Position numbers and translations under genes: made by a program. Positions 37,901 through 57,200 of a stretch of DNA of 64,000 nt are shown here, piece after piece. The notes beneath the pieces are model-generated. The model searched no databases. It was given only the letters and a program-made list of their open reading frames with translations, and had not been told where the DNA came from. The stretch covers positions 18,738,912 to 18,802,911 of the forward strand of contig NC_092675.1 in assembly GCF_964355755.1 (NCBI RefSeq). The letters run 5' to 3'. Every line of letters begins with the position of its first letter. Within the stretch, counting starts at the first letter, position 1. The stretch is from Antedon mediterranea. Its lineage: Eukaryota > Echinodermata > Crinoidea > Comatulida > Antedonidae.

Positions 37901-40900
37901 TGAGTGTTAACTAACTGTATTATTGTACTTAGTCTATTTTTGTAATAATTTATTGTGCTTGTATTGTTTGTTGGTTGGAAAGACACGCCCTTTGACACGC
38001 CCTTTGACACGCCCTTTGGCAATAGTTGTCTTTGACAGTTCTTGTGTCTCCTCAGTGCTACCTTTTCATGTTTCACCGAAAGGAATAAATAAATATATTA
38101 AAGATATATTTTCCCCCTGGAAAAACACTGTAATTTGTTTTTTTTTTAAATTCTTAAATAGTTAATGTCACATAATTTTTTTATTCATTTTGACCCAAAT
38201 TGTCATTCTCAGTCAAAAATTGGGTTCTGGTTAAATGTTATCGTTAATTCTTTTGAAAGATAACTATCTACAATACATACAGATTTACTAGAAAGCCACT
38301 CCGAGAGTGCATACTTCCACCCACTGTAAAATTCTTCTATATCAGATTTAGTCACCGGAAAATGTGTGTCTTAATGCTGTGTGTGGCTAAGGCTAATTTC
38401 ACTACAAACATGTGCGAGTTTGGTGTAAAGGTTATGTAACCCGCCTTTCAACTAACAATAGCTTCAGCCGAATAACAATAGAACGGAAACGCAAAAAACA
38501 AACGAATGAATTTGAAAATAAATAGGGTTTTTTAAACTACTCGCATAAACAAACTTGTACATTAAATCTAATTATGTTTTAAAATTACAAATCACAAAAT
38601 ATAATTCTTGCCGCTTATACAAAAATGAAGTTTATTGGACAAGTAGTTCTCAAGAAAATACAATTTGAGTTTACTTGTTACTTTAAGACTGCCCACCGAC
38701 TTTTGAAATTTCTGTCCTATCTTTTAACACTAGCAAGTCTGAAAATAATTTTCAAAAGTGGTCCAGAATTGGGACCGTGGTCCGGATTGCCTCTAAAATG
38801 GAGTAGTCCTTGACCACATATCTATCTGTATTTTCATTTTGGGAAAGATGTTGTCATTAGTTTTTGAGTAATCCTGCTAACAAACAAACACACGCAACTG
38901 ATTACATATACCTCCTTGGCGGAGGTAATCTATGATTAATGAATGTTTCTTTGTTTTTATTTGAATCTGTATTCCATAGGACTGTTTCAAAGCCAACTGG
39001 GCAGTTCACAAGGCTGTACATAAAAAACAGAGAATGAAAGATCATATGGCAAAGGAAAATGCAAACCCCTGGCCTGGGTATGTGTACTCAGGACCACTAA
39101 GACCACATATAGTTGTAAGTATACACTAAACATTTCTAGCATAATTGTCCCTGACCATGTCCAAGTACTGTCCACACCTCTATGATGTTTATTGTTTTAT
39201 TTCTAACATAAGGGCTATTCACACTTAGTTATTTACCAGAGTATGTTTATTACCAACTTACTACAGGTAGGAACCAACATACCACAAGTAAAAATCTATG
39301 TTGGAACAGTCCCATAATGGCAATGTCCCTTGTCTGGGACTATGTATACAACTAAAACTTACAAGTACAACAAGTATAGATTTTAATTTCTATCGTTATT
39401 TTCACAATTCAAACCCTGATACAAGACAAAATACATTGTCCACAATTATGGTTTTAAGATGTTTTATATTATTTATTTTTATAGTCACCCAAAAGAGAAG
39501 TTCTACCAGAGATAGATAAACCTGATTATGCCTCTGATGTGAAAGGTAAGAATGAATGAGTACTTCTATTTTTATGATTGTCTTAAACCTCGGTATTTCT
39601 GGGTTTTATTTGATAGCGTACAAATTACAATGTCTTTACATTCTATTGTCACAGTAGACATGTATATTTAAGTTATAATATTCAAGAACATGAAATATAA
39701 GTAAAATCACAATGATAAAAATAAGGGTTTGTTCTTAATGAGGAGTTTTATCTGTTATTACGTGACTTACACTGGTTGCCTGTAGAGCAGCGCATTCGTT
39801 TTAAAATCCTGTTGCTGACATATAAGGCCATCAACGGATGTGCTCCAGCCTACATATGTGACATCATTACTCTGTCAACAAACTCTACGCTTCGTTCATC
39901 CAGCAGACTTCTTCTTAAACCTGGACCCCGTTCCAGAACTCGGTTTTACGGTGATCGTGCTTTCGCTGTCGCTTCCCCAAAACTCTGGAACACTCTACCC
40001 CTCGAAATACGCTCATCAAAATCTGTAATCACATTTAAAACTAAACTCAAAACTCATCTCTTCAGAGAAGCATAATCACACGCTACTACTTGCACAGATC
40101 TTGGAAAACACAGCGCTTTAAAATCTTTGTCTCTTGCGCTTTATAAATGTTATTTATTATTATTTATTTATTATTATAACATTTATGTGAAAATAACATG
40201 CAGTTGATGATAATGAGTTTTGAATGATGCGTTTATAATAGGTTATCCTGCTAGTGAGATGGCAGTTAGAGGGAGTACACAGATTAAGGTGCTAAGTTCA
40301 GAAGAAATAGAAATCCTTCGAGAGACATGCCGAGTGAGTAATTGCAATGGAAATATTTCTCAGTAAAGCTTCGTCTACACTATCAAACTAGTTTGACAAA
40401 AAAAATTGTTCCTGTGAATTGCCCAAATATGGTAATATGCCAAAGTTTGGTAGTGATATAATGTCATCGTGTCCATATCACATACATTTTGAGTGTAGAC
40501 AGAGCTTTAGAGGCATGTTTTATTTATTGTTTTTTTCTTTTGTTTGTATTTCATATAAGATATACATTAAAATCTTGAAGTACGGTATTATAATATAATA
40601 CGATGAAAACATGGATCTGGAAAATTTCCATTAAGACTTAAATTTGCTAGAAATGCAATACTAATATGGTATAATATTGCAAACTGTTCCTAAGTCAGGG
40701 AGGAAATTTGCATGTTTTTTTAAATATTAAAATGTATCTTTATGTTTCATACGTGATACTCTGTATATAAAATGTAACTGTGTGAAAACTTACCCTGGTA
40801 AATACCTTATAGCCAGAAAAGCCCCATAATTGCAACTGACAAGACTCACAGTTGGCAAGAAGTATAATATATTTTAATGTCTATCTTTGATTTTCACAAT

Positions 40901-43900
40901 TCAAACTCCTGCCGATGGTATGCAAAACAACATTTATTTTTGCTGTTTTTAATTTATTTATTAATTTATTTAGTTGTATTATTTTGCCATTATTTAGCTA
41001 TGTTCAAAGCATTGATGTATTGCACAATATACAATCAACAACCAAAATATATTTATCTTTATACAGTATGTTTCATATTTTTTAAATATATGATTTTGCC
41101 CAAAGATACAAGTAAAATGGCTGCCATTTAAAATCTTAACTTAATTTAGTTTCACTTTTGTCCCATTCTTCAGCTACATTCAAAACAAAGCATAATGTAT
41201 TGCAGAACACACTCAACAACCAAAATAATGTTTTATATTTCTCTTCATACTATGTTTTATATTTCAAATATATGATGTTGCCCAAAGATACAAGTAAAAT
41301 GGCTGCAATTTATCTTAAATTTAACTTAACTTTTTGTTTCCCCACAGGCCTTCAATTTAAACGAGAGAGTTAATGTTAAAGAGTGTTATTAATAGTTGAT
41401 GGAGTAGTATTAATGAATGATTGATTCATTAGACCTTGCATGCTGTTGTGGTGCCAAAAAAATAAACTCTTAATTTATTTTCCTTGCTATAAGGCGGGTT
41501 CAGGGGACACCATCCTCGCCCCTCTCACTAACTCTTCCTAAAATGTGAATGTACAATGCAAAAAGATAGGACATTATGTTAAATGCAGCACTTCATTTTA
41601 CAATTGTTAGGCCCTAAGCCCTTCTGTTTCAAAATTCTTGATCCGCCATTCAATATGTTTTAATCATGAATATTTTTATTTACGTTTTCTTCAGTTAGGG
41701 AGAGAAGTTTTAGACATTGCATATAGTGCAGTTAAAGTTGGCGTGACTACCGACGAAATAGATCAAATAGTTCATGATGCTTGTATGGAACGCAACTGTT
41801 ATCCTTCACCGTTAAATTACCACCAGTTTCCAAAATCTTGTTGCACGTAAGGATATTTTATTTAAACAAGCTTGAATTAGTAAAAAGTGTCATGAATACT
41901 GTATGTTGAATAATACATTTAAACTTGCATTAACAGTAGGCCAAAAGCTAGATATGCCCCTGGTTACGTTGTATGTTTGTAATAATTAAATGTTTAGAAA
42001 AAACTACAATACAACAGCTTAAACGTAATGCAATGGGGATCTAGGGTTTTTGATTAAAAAAAAAGAGTATTTATCACCAGCAAGATGATTGTCAGAAATG
42101 TCATAGATGTTCTAAGGTTAATGGGTTTATTGATAATGGTTTTAATGTACTTTGTGATTAAATACTGTATACTTGCCAATAACAAATTCTGACAGTGACA
42201 ATCGTCAATATTGGAGTCCATGCAAAGTCCGCCCACGGTTCTTTAGTGTGCACTTTATTTAAATCTGTCAATCAGATGACATTTTAGTTTTTATTTGACA
42301 TTCAATTGTTGATTTATCGTTTAAAAGGAATAATCATCTTTTGAATTTTAACTTTTCAATAGGTGTGTTTTTTTTTTAGGTATAACACTTATTTTTAAAG
42401 GTCAAATAAAAGATGATAATTTAAGTAATGTTTGCTTGCTATATTTATTCTTTTGTTATTTGAAACGTATTTAAGTGCTGCGATGTTAAGGAGAGCCAAG
42501 ATGTCATTTTAGTTTGTGCAGCATTTGTATTAAGTATAGCCTTTCAGTATGTTAACAGTATAGAATTTCTACAGTAGACAGAGTGCAGATGAATTTCTAT
42601 TTTTTGCAATTTGAATCGTTTAGAAACTTTATCGGATACACCTAACCTCAATGATTTATTGTTGATAATTAATAACTACACATTTTATTGATAGTTTCCT
42701 AGAATTTTGAAAGGTTGCAAATTTGATTTAAAACGTGTATGGCGTTGAACATGTTGGTTGTCACTGTGATATTCCCTAATATATACTATAAACTATCATC
42801 AAATTTAGCTTGTAATGTAAAAGTTGTGTAGCATCTGTAGGTAGAAGCTTCCTGCATTTCATTTTTGGTGTTATGAGGTCAGAGGAGGAATATCCCTCCT
42901 AAGTTCAAAGGTTGGTAATATTTTTACCTTTTGATTTTCAGGATCAAAGGTCAAGTTTAAATTGTGTGTGTTTTTTATTTGTAGCTCTGTTAATGAAGTT
43001 ATATGTCATGGAATACCTGATGGAAGACCATTAGAAGATGGAGACATTGTGAACAGTATGTACAGGTGTTTTTCAATAATTAGAATATTTTCTAAGTTTC
43101 GCCTCGTGAATAAAAATACTGAAAGATGAGTGCGTATCAATTTGATCTCTGTTGCGCGTGCGTACAACTGAGGACTAGTGCTGTTCCGCCGTACCACGCC
43201 GAGAGTGTTAAAGAGTCGCTATCCAATCGAGTTCGAACAATACCATGAAAGCCCCAGTGGTCTAATGGTTAGGACATCTGCATATCAAGCAGGCAGTCCG
43301 AGTTTGAGTCTTGGTTGGGGCGACTTTTTCTCATTCTCACAGATTTCCTCATCTTTATCGTTTCAAATTAAAATTATATATATATTTATGTACATTATTT
43401 TTACAAAACGACAACAATTGCAGGTCTTGGGGATTTAACTAAAAATGAATATATTTGTTTCGTAAACATACAAAATGGCTATCAGATGTATTGTATAAAT
43501 GAAGCCTACAGTATGTCACCATGTATAGTCAATGGATTGCCAAGAAATGATGTATAAGACAAGGTTAATTTTAAAGAAAAAAAACGATAACACACGATAA
43601 TACTATTCTGTTTCAAGTTGTTTAAAATCAAGTTTTTTAGCTAGTGAATTCGATTAATTACTTTATATTTCTGCCAAAGTAGGATTAAATTTATACTTTT
43701 TTTAAAGGTCTCATTAACTATGTGGTATTCCCAACTGGTTGTGTGCGGGTACTAAATAGTTTAAAATGTAATGTCCGAATATTCCTTGAGGTTGTTTAGA
43801 TTGTTTATTCGTCAAAGAATCCATCACGTATCACAACTATCTAGTATTTGAAATTTGCAATCTTAAATATTACAGTATCGGAAAAAATTTAAATTAATGC

Positions 43901-46900
43901 TTATTGCCTGGGGATAAATTTGTTTTATTTTGTATCTTAAAAGCCTAAGTATGTGTAAGTGCAAAATGTCACAACATGAACATCCACAGGCAATATAAAG
44001 ATTATGGAATAACTTATTATATATAATTACATGCATTAGAATTTGTATGATGAACACCCAAGAAATAAAGTAAATGTGTTTTGAAATGATTTGTTTATGT
44101 ATTTAGGGAATTAACAAGAACACAAAGCACCTGGTACTAGTTCGATTAAGACAGATTTGTTTATGAATTATTCATGACAATATATAAATGACAGTTTTAT
44201 ACTGTAGCAATTTACGTTTCTTTATAGTTGACATTACAGTGTATTACAAAGGATTCCATGGCGATCTAAATGAAACTTTTTTTGTCGGTAAAGTTGATGA
44301 AGGAAGTAAAAACCTTGTAAAAGTGGCATATGATTGTCTAATGCAGGCAATAGATGAAGGTCAGTTTTTATTATAAACCAATTAACAAAATTAAATTGTT
44401 CACGATCGTTAGCTTTTTCTCCTATTTAATATACAGCCTGTCAGGAGAGGATAAAACCATAGATAAACTACCCACATACATACAGGGGTGAAAACATAAC
44501 CTAACATTTAATTTTGAGTCCAGTGGGTTAGCCCCTTTCTCACAGATGTGCCTACAATATACTGGTATTATGCTGGCGTCTTGCCGGTATCGTTACCGGC
44601 ATATACCCATTCTCATCGGACTATTGTGCCGGAAATATATAACCGGTATATACCGGCTTTCTGTGAGAAAGGAGTCTGGCATATTCGGCCAATAAAAAGT
44701 CTCTGACAAAATAATTATTGAGGGCGTCCTTTATTGTTATTATTTTTGTCTAGCGATATATGGCGGCGAATTATAAGTTACATATTATAATAATCTTCCT
44801 TTATAGAATATTTATGCAATACATGCTATATTGTGCATATATTATACAGGTACAGCAATTAATTAGCCGTCATCAGCAATCTGTAAAACACCTTAGAAGG
44901 CTGTACAATTTACAAGGCGACGAAGGGTCAGGCACCAACAAACAAAGAGCTATGAATGGCCTATAGTCTATAGATTATGCTACAAATTTCTTCTTGTCCC
45001 CTTATGTTAAGCAGCTCTCTTATCTCTTTATCCCTCCAGTTCGACATTATTATTGTTAATTTAATTTAATCGGCGCCAAAGTGATACACTTGACCGCGCA
45101 AGGTGTCAAAGCCTCGACGGGGAATTAAATATAACCCCGGAATATAACGGCGTTACGTTCTCACAGAATGCCCGTCTGGCATTGCGGGGAATATCCCTAG
45201 TAATATTACTAGGTCTAAAGCAGGTCATGTCGATGCCGGCATGATGCTAAGACGACCCGTTCTCACAGAAAACCATACCGGCATGGAAATGGTATATTCC
45301 CGCATATTCCTGGCACACAGCTCTGTGAGAAAGGGGATTAATTTCACTCTTTATTGGATTAACTAACTATAAAGCAGGTTTAAATGCATACAAGCATGGT
45401 CATTAAATAAACCTGTTTAGTAATGCCATGAAACATTATTATTTATATTGTTTCCTATAGTAGAGTGTGTTGAAACATTTACTACTTGTGGAATGAAACT
45501 GTCCTACTACTATGGTTTGTACAGTGGAGTAAAAAATCATATAAAACTCCTCAAATCCCACCATTTTAATTTGCACTTCCAACATTAATTAATTTAGTTC
45601 TTTTTACATTTCTGTTGATTGTTCAGCGCTTAGAGGTGCCCTGCATTTTGCGCTATATATAGATTGAACATTATCTACAATTAGAATACTCATTGAAATT
45701 CTGTTTTATATATGCAATAATTGCAGTGAGACCAGGAGTTCGTTATCGTGAGCTCGGTAACACCATAATGAAGCATGCACAGACCAATGGATGCTCTGTT
45801 GTACGTACATATTGTGGACATGGAATTCATCGCTTGTTTCATACAGCACCAAATGTACCACACTATGCTAGTAAGTATTACTGTAACAACAATAGGTTTC
45901 CTACATAAATTCTTTTTCAAATAATTCCATTCAATCTTTTATTTCGGAATTTCTAGTCCATAGTAAAAAGTAAAATTACATATAAATTAATAAAAAAAAA
46001 AAAGAAAGCTGTACTAATTACTACTACTCATCTCATGATGACATTCCACCTGGAGAGCATCTTTGACTTATCTAAAAGATTGTCTATAACTGTTAAGAAT
46101 AAAACATCTTTCATCAGGCCATATATCGATATTCTTAAAATTCATAAAAAGAAGAAATTCTACATTCCGTAATTGTACATGCTGTTTAACTAGACAAAGT
46201 TTGATTCGCTATATCAACTATAATATCTACATCATCAATTGTTTTACAAATACCCCCTAACGGATAAAGGAAACGGGCAAATGTACATGTGTGTTTTACG
46301 CGACTGAAACATTACTTCACTAATAAATTGGTGCGTTATCCAATAGGGAACCATCAGAAGTGATTGTACTGTAAATTGGTTTATTGATTACTGAATTTTG
46401 AATGTTCATGTCATGTTGCGGTACTGTATGCCTACACATTTTAACCATTAATCCAATTTATTTATTAGAAAACAAAGCAATTGGCGTGATGAAACCGGGG
46501 CATGTATTTACAATTGAACCAATGATTTCGGCAGGTAAGATATACAATACTAAAATAGAAAACGGTGTTTTTTGAATGATGAATATGATGATGTATGTGT
46601 TATTCACTCCACTCGCCATCGAATACAAGGGGGATACTTCCTATGTCCGAGGTATAACTTAAGCTTGGTTCCCACTAGAACGTAATGCAAGGACGTAAAC
46701 GCAAGCGTTTTAACCAATGACAAGCGAAGTTATAGACAGTCCGCAATCACAAGCGAATAAGCCATCGCTTGTGATTAGTCAATTCACTTACGTTGCGTTA
46801 CGTCCTTGCGTCGCTAGTGGGAACCACGCTTTAGGGTGAAGCGTGGCTACCGATAATGCACTGTGACCAGATGTCTAAACGTAGGTTGTCTGCTGACCTT

Positions 46901-47403
46901 GGAGGTTGAAGAAAATGTTCTTAATGTCAATAAAGATAGATTTTGATATTGTAAATTGTATAGCGTACTTCTACCTCCATAAAAACCTCTTATTAATTCC
47001 TTTTTTACATAGAAGTAACACTATATATAATGCAGGAGTAAAATGTCTGTAGTAAAATTAAAGTAACTTGTTCAGACGAGTGGGCAGTCTTAAGCTCTTT
47101 CTAAACCATCAAACTAATTTGACAAAAAAATGTGTCCATATATGGGCACATCACATTTTGTTGTCGCATAAAGTTTGATAGCGAGTGTAGACAAGGCTTA
47201 AGTTTCAAACTGTAATTTCAGGAACATGGAAAGACCGAACATGGCCAGATAATTGGACGGCAGTCACAGAAGATGGTAAACGTTCAGCACAGTTTGAGCA
47301 CACACTTGTTGTCACGGAAACAGGATGCGAAATACTCACTATACGACCAGAACAAAATAGACGAGGTCATTTCTTAGATCAACTAGATAAAGAGAATGCT
47401 TAA
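34932..47403 (+). CDS. METAP1: Methionine aminopeptidase 1, complete, 10 coding exons
   Basis: Cytosolic metalloprotease that removes the initiator Met from nascent proteins at the ribosome. Exons: 34932-35039, 38980-39114, 39485-39545, 40242-40333, 41695-41846, 42985-43055, 44228-44359, 45727-45870, 46469-46534, 47222-47403. They total 1,143 nt (380 aa; human 386), and every junction has AG/GT and keeps frame. The N-terminus holds the MYND-like zinc finger: C7, C12, C20, C23, C34, C38, H46, H50. The pita-bread catalytic domain keeps the substrate His (H191 in ICHG) and all five metal ligands: D208, D219 (HGDLNET), H282 (CGHGIH), E315 (TIEPM) and E346 (QFEH). All key residues are present, so it should be active. 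Introns carry a minisatellite, a LINE fragment, a tRNA-like sequence and MITEs. AATAAA signals follow at 47,430-47,439. Confidence 0.97.
35393..36705. repeat. 24-bp minisatellite (about 54 copies) in METAP1 intron 1
   Basis: Units share CCAACCACTACACTCGCCAC followed by an AATG or AAAA variant. Because 24 is a multiple of three, open frames run through it: plus strand TTTLATMP repeats (35,588-36,844) and NHYTRHNA repeats (35,332-36,009), minus strand VVVGIVAS repeats (35,269-36,474). These are by-products of the repeat and not convincing genes. A repeated multi-unit block with CTCTCCACAATGACAACC occurs near 35,890, 36,180 and 36,275. Confidence 0.95.
37979..38022 (+). repeat. Short tandem repeat, 3 x 14 bp
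   Basis: GACACGCCCTTT is repeated three times with TG linkers inside METAP1 intron 1. Confidence 0.8.
38745..38935 (-). repeat. RTE-like 3'-end fragment in METAP1 intron 1
   Basis: It contains the reverse complement of the sequence at 170-235, then AACAAACAAACACACGCAAC and the hairpin CCTCCTTGGCGGAGG. That layout is typical of RTE retrotransposon 3' ends scattered in marine invertebrate genomes. It lies just before exon 2. Confidence 0.55.
39738..40185 (+). mobile_element. 5'-truncated CR1/L2-type LINE fragment in METAP1 intron 3
   Basis: An open frame encodes the typical C-terminus of a CR1/L2-group reverse transcriptase: [20 protein letters not shown], then [24 protein letters not shown] and [10 protein letters not shown]. 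It is followed by GCGCTTTATAAATG and an ATT-rich tail. The catalytic domain is missing, so it is a dead insertion. Confidence 0.85.
40364..40509. mobile_element. MITE family A copy in METAP1 intron 4
   Basis: 146 bp with terminal inverted repeats: TAAAGCTTCGTCTACACT on the left and AGTGTAGACAGAGCTTTA on the right. TA at the ends suggests a Tc1/mariner-type target. No coding capacity. It begins 30 bp after the exon 4 donor. Confidence 0.75.
40985..41312 (+). repeat. Diverged tandem duplication in METAP1 intron 4
   Basis: Two copies of about 150 bp (about 40,995-41,130 and 41,170-41,312) share GTATTGCA, CAACAACCAAAATA, ATATATGAT, and CCCAAAGATACAAGTAAAAT with GGCTGC. Confidence 0.75.
43251..43322 (+). 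tRNA. tRNA-like cloverleaf, anticodon AUC (likely tRNA pseudogene or SINE head)
   Basis: 72 nt fold as a full cloverleaf. Acceptor GCCCCAG/TTGGGGC (one G-U pair) with discriminator G; D stem GTCT/GGAC with loop AATGGTTA; anticodon stem TCTGC/GCAGG with 7-nt loop ATATCAA; T stem CCGAG/CTTGG with loop TTTGAGT. TTTTT follows at 43,325, a Pol III stop. Box A (TGGTCTAATGG) is perfect. Box B is damaged (TTTGAGTCT rather than TTCGANTCC), losing invariant C56. The loop places ATC as anticodon (Asp codon GAU), whereas animals use GUC for Asp, so the sequence looks decayed or derived. It lies in METAP1 intron 6. Confidence 0.55.
44531..45337. mobile_element. 807-bp inverted-repeat DNA transposon (PIF/Harbinger-like, non-autonomous)
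   Basis: Ends are CCCCTTTCTCACAGA on the left and CTGTGAGAAAGGGG on the right, flanked by TTA at 44,528-44,530 and 45,338-45,340. A 3-bp TTA target is typical of PIF/Harbinger. Further CTGTGAGAA/TTCTCACAG copies near 44,660 and 45,160 indicate inner inverted structure or nesting. A 68-codon frame at 44,760 matches nothing I know. It lies in METAP1 intron 7. Confidence 0.75.
45925..46115 (-). repeat. Dispersed repeat in METAP1 intron 8, partner of 15,866-16,060
   Basis: Same order of landmarks as the partner: TTCAATCTTTTATTTCGG, AGTCCATAG, TACTCATCTCATGATGACAT and CTGGAGAGCATCTTTGACTT. Confidence 0.6.
46659..46833. mobile_element. MITE family B copy, best preserved, in METAP1 intron 9
   Basis: Terminal inverted repeats are TTAAGCTTGGTTCCCACTAG and CTAGTGGGAACCACGCTTTA. 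The inside is partly palindromic (CAATCACAAGCGA / TCGCTTGTGATT). It is about 175 bp and non-coding. Confidence 0.8.
47090..47202. mobile_element. MITE family A copy abutting METAP1 exon 10
   Basis: It runs from TTAAGCTCTTTCTAAACC to GTGTAGACAAGGCTTAA, with ATCAAACTAATTTGACAAAA inside. Its right end is only about 20 bp from the first base of exon 10 (47,222). Confidence 0.7.
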
Positions 47404-47415
47404 TTATTTCATGCA

Positions 47416-47439
47416 TTTATTTGAATACAAATAAATAAA
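47416..47439. promoter_or_regulatory. Poly(A) signals on both strands between METAP1 and ADH5
   Basis: AATAAA at 47,430-47,435 and 47,434-47,439 (+) can serve METAP1. TTTATT at 47,416-47,421 is AATAAA on the minus strand and could serve ADH5, which would make the two 3' UTRs overlap. Confidence 0.45.
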
Positions 47440-47671
47440 ACTAAGACAAGGTTTATCTTTGTTTTCTTTAATTTTACTGTCTCTCTGAAAATATATTATT
47501 GTACTGTCTAAGTAATATATCTTTACCCCTTCTCAAAATTAGTATTTCAGAATATGTGTAAACATACTTATAAATCAATTAAAATGCGACATTTAACAAT
47601 CTATAAAGTAGTATTGTTTTCCATTATTTCTCGTTAAACTTGACCTTATTAGACACAATGTCTCTTTCTTT

Positions 47672-54232
<6,561 letters not shown>

Positions 54233-57200
54233 ACTATATGCTGAGAATTTCAAATAAAGTTAAATTTAACAGGAGCAATCCGTGTGTTGTGAAACAACGT
54301 GTGGTACTTCTTTCGAAAAGGAAGTGAGAACGTGCAAACATGACCTTTTGACATGCACCCCTGGATGTTTAGTCAAACATGACCAAACTGTAGCGGCCGA
54401 CATTTGAAATAGAGACTGTATCATAAAACATATCAATCATAACAAATATCAATATAAATTATGTTTAAAGATAAAAAAAGATAATTTGGGCAAATGTTTT
54501 AAGGAATTTACCATACTTTTGTTATAAATATTATGTAAAAACTCTGATGACAAAATTATCAGGATGAAACGATTCATTTTTAAAACAATTGTTTGAAGAC
54601 GAAGATGATAAGAATGAATATTTTGTAAAATGAAAGTGAATTTCAAAAACTAGGCAAAATAATATAATACAAAGTAGTAGTTAGGTCATTCAGGTCATTT
54701 ATCTAATAATTTATACTATTGTTTTTTTTTTTATTTGCTTTTTAAATTTTTTATTTTACTTAGGTCTTTTTACTTTTTATTTTATATTCTTACTATATAT
54801 CTTACTCGTCATATGTTTATTGTATCTTTTCTGGTGAGTAAGCCTTAAACTTATTTGCCCACCAGCCACACATTTAAATTTTCTTATCCAATATTGTGTC
54901 GCATTGTTGAAAGGGACCATATAATAATATTTAATATTATAGGCCTAAAGTGTCATGCGCGAATCCTTAAATAAGAACTTCATATTGTCTGTGCTCAACT
55001 TTTATTTATTTATTTAACTTTATTTTTACAAGAGTAGATATAACACTGTACAGCAGTACAGCTGACTTCTACCTACCTACATTGACGTGAAGAGGCCCTC
55101 TTAAACAATACAAACAAATACAGACGATACATTCAAACATAAAGAAAAAGGATTCATAAAGTTAAAATTCTCAAACAGAACTTTAAAGAAGTTTCGATTC
55201 ATTTATCAATATTGTGAAACTACCATTTAATAAAACAATATCCAGACATTTGAACTTTTAGTGGATGCAGCTTTCAACAAAGCCCAGATTATGTTAATAT
55301 AATATAATTGTACAATCCGACAATAAAACAAGTTATAAAAGTGCTAATTGGCCCCGGGTGTCAAGTTATATTGTTCACACTTCTATTCACACTGTTTCTT
55401 TTTCTATAGAAAATACACAACACTGTTAGCAGTCAGGTTTGAACCCCTAATGCTGAGTCAACTTACCGATAGCTTATTACTCGGATCTAAGTTTGAAATA
55501 GAGGCGGACCCAGTGCTTACAAATTATAGGCAGACCCGCACCACACCCTTCATGATCTAGTGATTTACATGATCGTAAAAACCATAGACCTGTTTGATTG
55601 TCGCATTGTTTTCATAACAAATGAGTTACGGGAACATTAATTTGGCCCTGATGAGTCACATTTACTATGACGGAATGTTTTATGTTTCAATATTTTTTTA
55701 TTAGAAATTCACAAATTCACTTCGCACTTTCTTAATTATGCACCAGGTACTTTATCATGCATGCCGAAGATGATACATTTATGTTGTTGTTATTGTTAGG
55801 AAATTGATGGGTTGATTTTAATTTGGGATTTTTCTTTTTTTTTAATTAAAAACTAATCCCATTCTATAAAATCAATCATTGATCAGTAATAATAATATAT
55901 AAATAATTATATAAAGAGTGTTGTTTTTATGATTATAAATCATTTTTATATATGATTTTATTATATATAGCCTATTTTTTGTGTAATGAAATATCATTGA
56001 ATTCGGTTCAAACATTCAATTAAGTTCATATGAACATGACGGTATAGACCCGCGTCCTACTTTATCAATTTGAACTCAGAAACGAGAGTAAAGACTCATA
56101 ACTACGAAAGTGAGATGATCTCAAGTGGGGTCTGGGGAGATCATCTCAAATGGGAGAAGGGATGGAAATTGAAGCAGTGAGATTATATGCTCGGCCGGCC
56201 TTAAATTTATACAGAACCAAGTTGCCGAAATTTCTGGTGGGACACTCTTGTACGGATGCAATGTTGTTTGGGGTCAACTTTTGGCCTGCCCTAATCAAAC
56301 ATCATCTACATATAAGCTATATATAATATCGTGTCAAATTATCTCAGAATCGTCGCTATTTTAATCGTAACCTATTTAAATGTCGAATACAAGACAAAAT
56401 GTGTGAATTATCTAAAAGAGTCACATCTTTAGTCACTCATTACTCGACAGCCAATCAACAACGTGCTACACTCTCAGCCCTCATGTGATGACATTCACAC
56501 TGCTTTAATCCTTTATCAAAACGCAAACAGTGAAGTTTTCAAACTCCAAAGGCCAAAGTAAACGCTGAGCCCTGTCGAAGTAACAAGTTTAAGTTGTATT
56601 TACTGTACGTTCAAGTGGTGGTCTTGAGTGTCGTAACGCCACAAATACAATGACAGAAAGGGTAAGTCAACAGTAATGCACATAAAACATTTTAGTAGAA
56701 GTTTTAATGTTTAACTTAAGGACGATTTATTACCGTAAGCAGGAACCGGTTTTTTAAACTATTGTTTCCTAAGATGAGTCCAGTAGGTATATCACCTGAT
56801 AGTATGAGACACCTGTAATTACATAACCCATGCCTACTGTGTCCCGTCAGTTCGAAACAAACATTTCGAATCCTATTTAGAATCCTATTAATACAATGTT
56901 TATACAAAGAAAGCTACTGTATCTTTTTAATTTAGCCTAATTGTGGTATTTAATTACGGTTACGATATTTATTACTTTTTTAACGTTAGGCTTATACATG
57001 AGGCATATGTGTGATTAACAGTTATATAATTGTTTATTTATTTATTCAACTTTTACAATGGACGTAGCTCTAACACTACAGCTGAGAGTACTAAGTGTGG
57101 TAGGTATAAAAGCAGACCTAGGCCTACTCTGTCCATAGGTGAAGTTTTAAGCCATATGCCAATAACGTAAAAATATACAGGTTTAAGTGAAGTTTTAATA

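Noticed and set aside
43251-43322. Functional tRNA-Asp gene
   Set aside because: Box B and C56 are damaged and the AUC anticodon is not used in animals, so I keep it only as tRNA-like.
55648-55680. Possible hammerhead ribozyme core (CTGATGA with a GTCA/TGAC stem)
   Set aside because: The second core strand reads GGAA rather than GAAA, and I could not form stems I and III.
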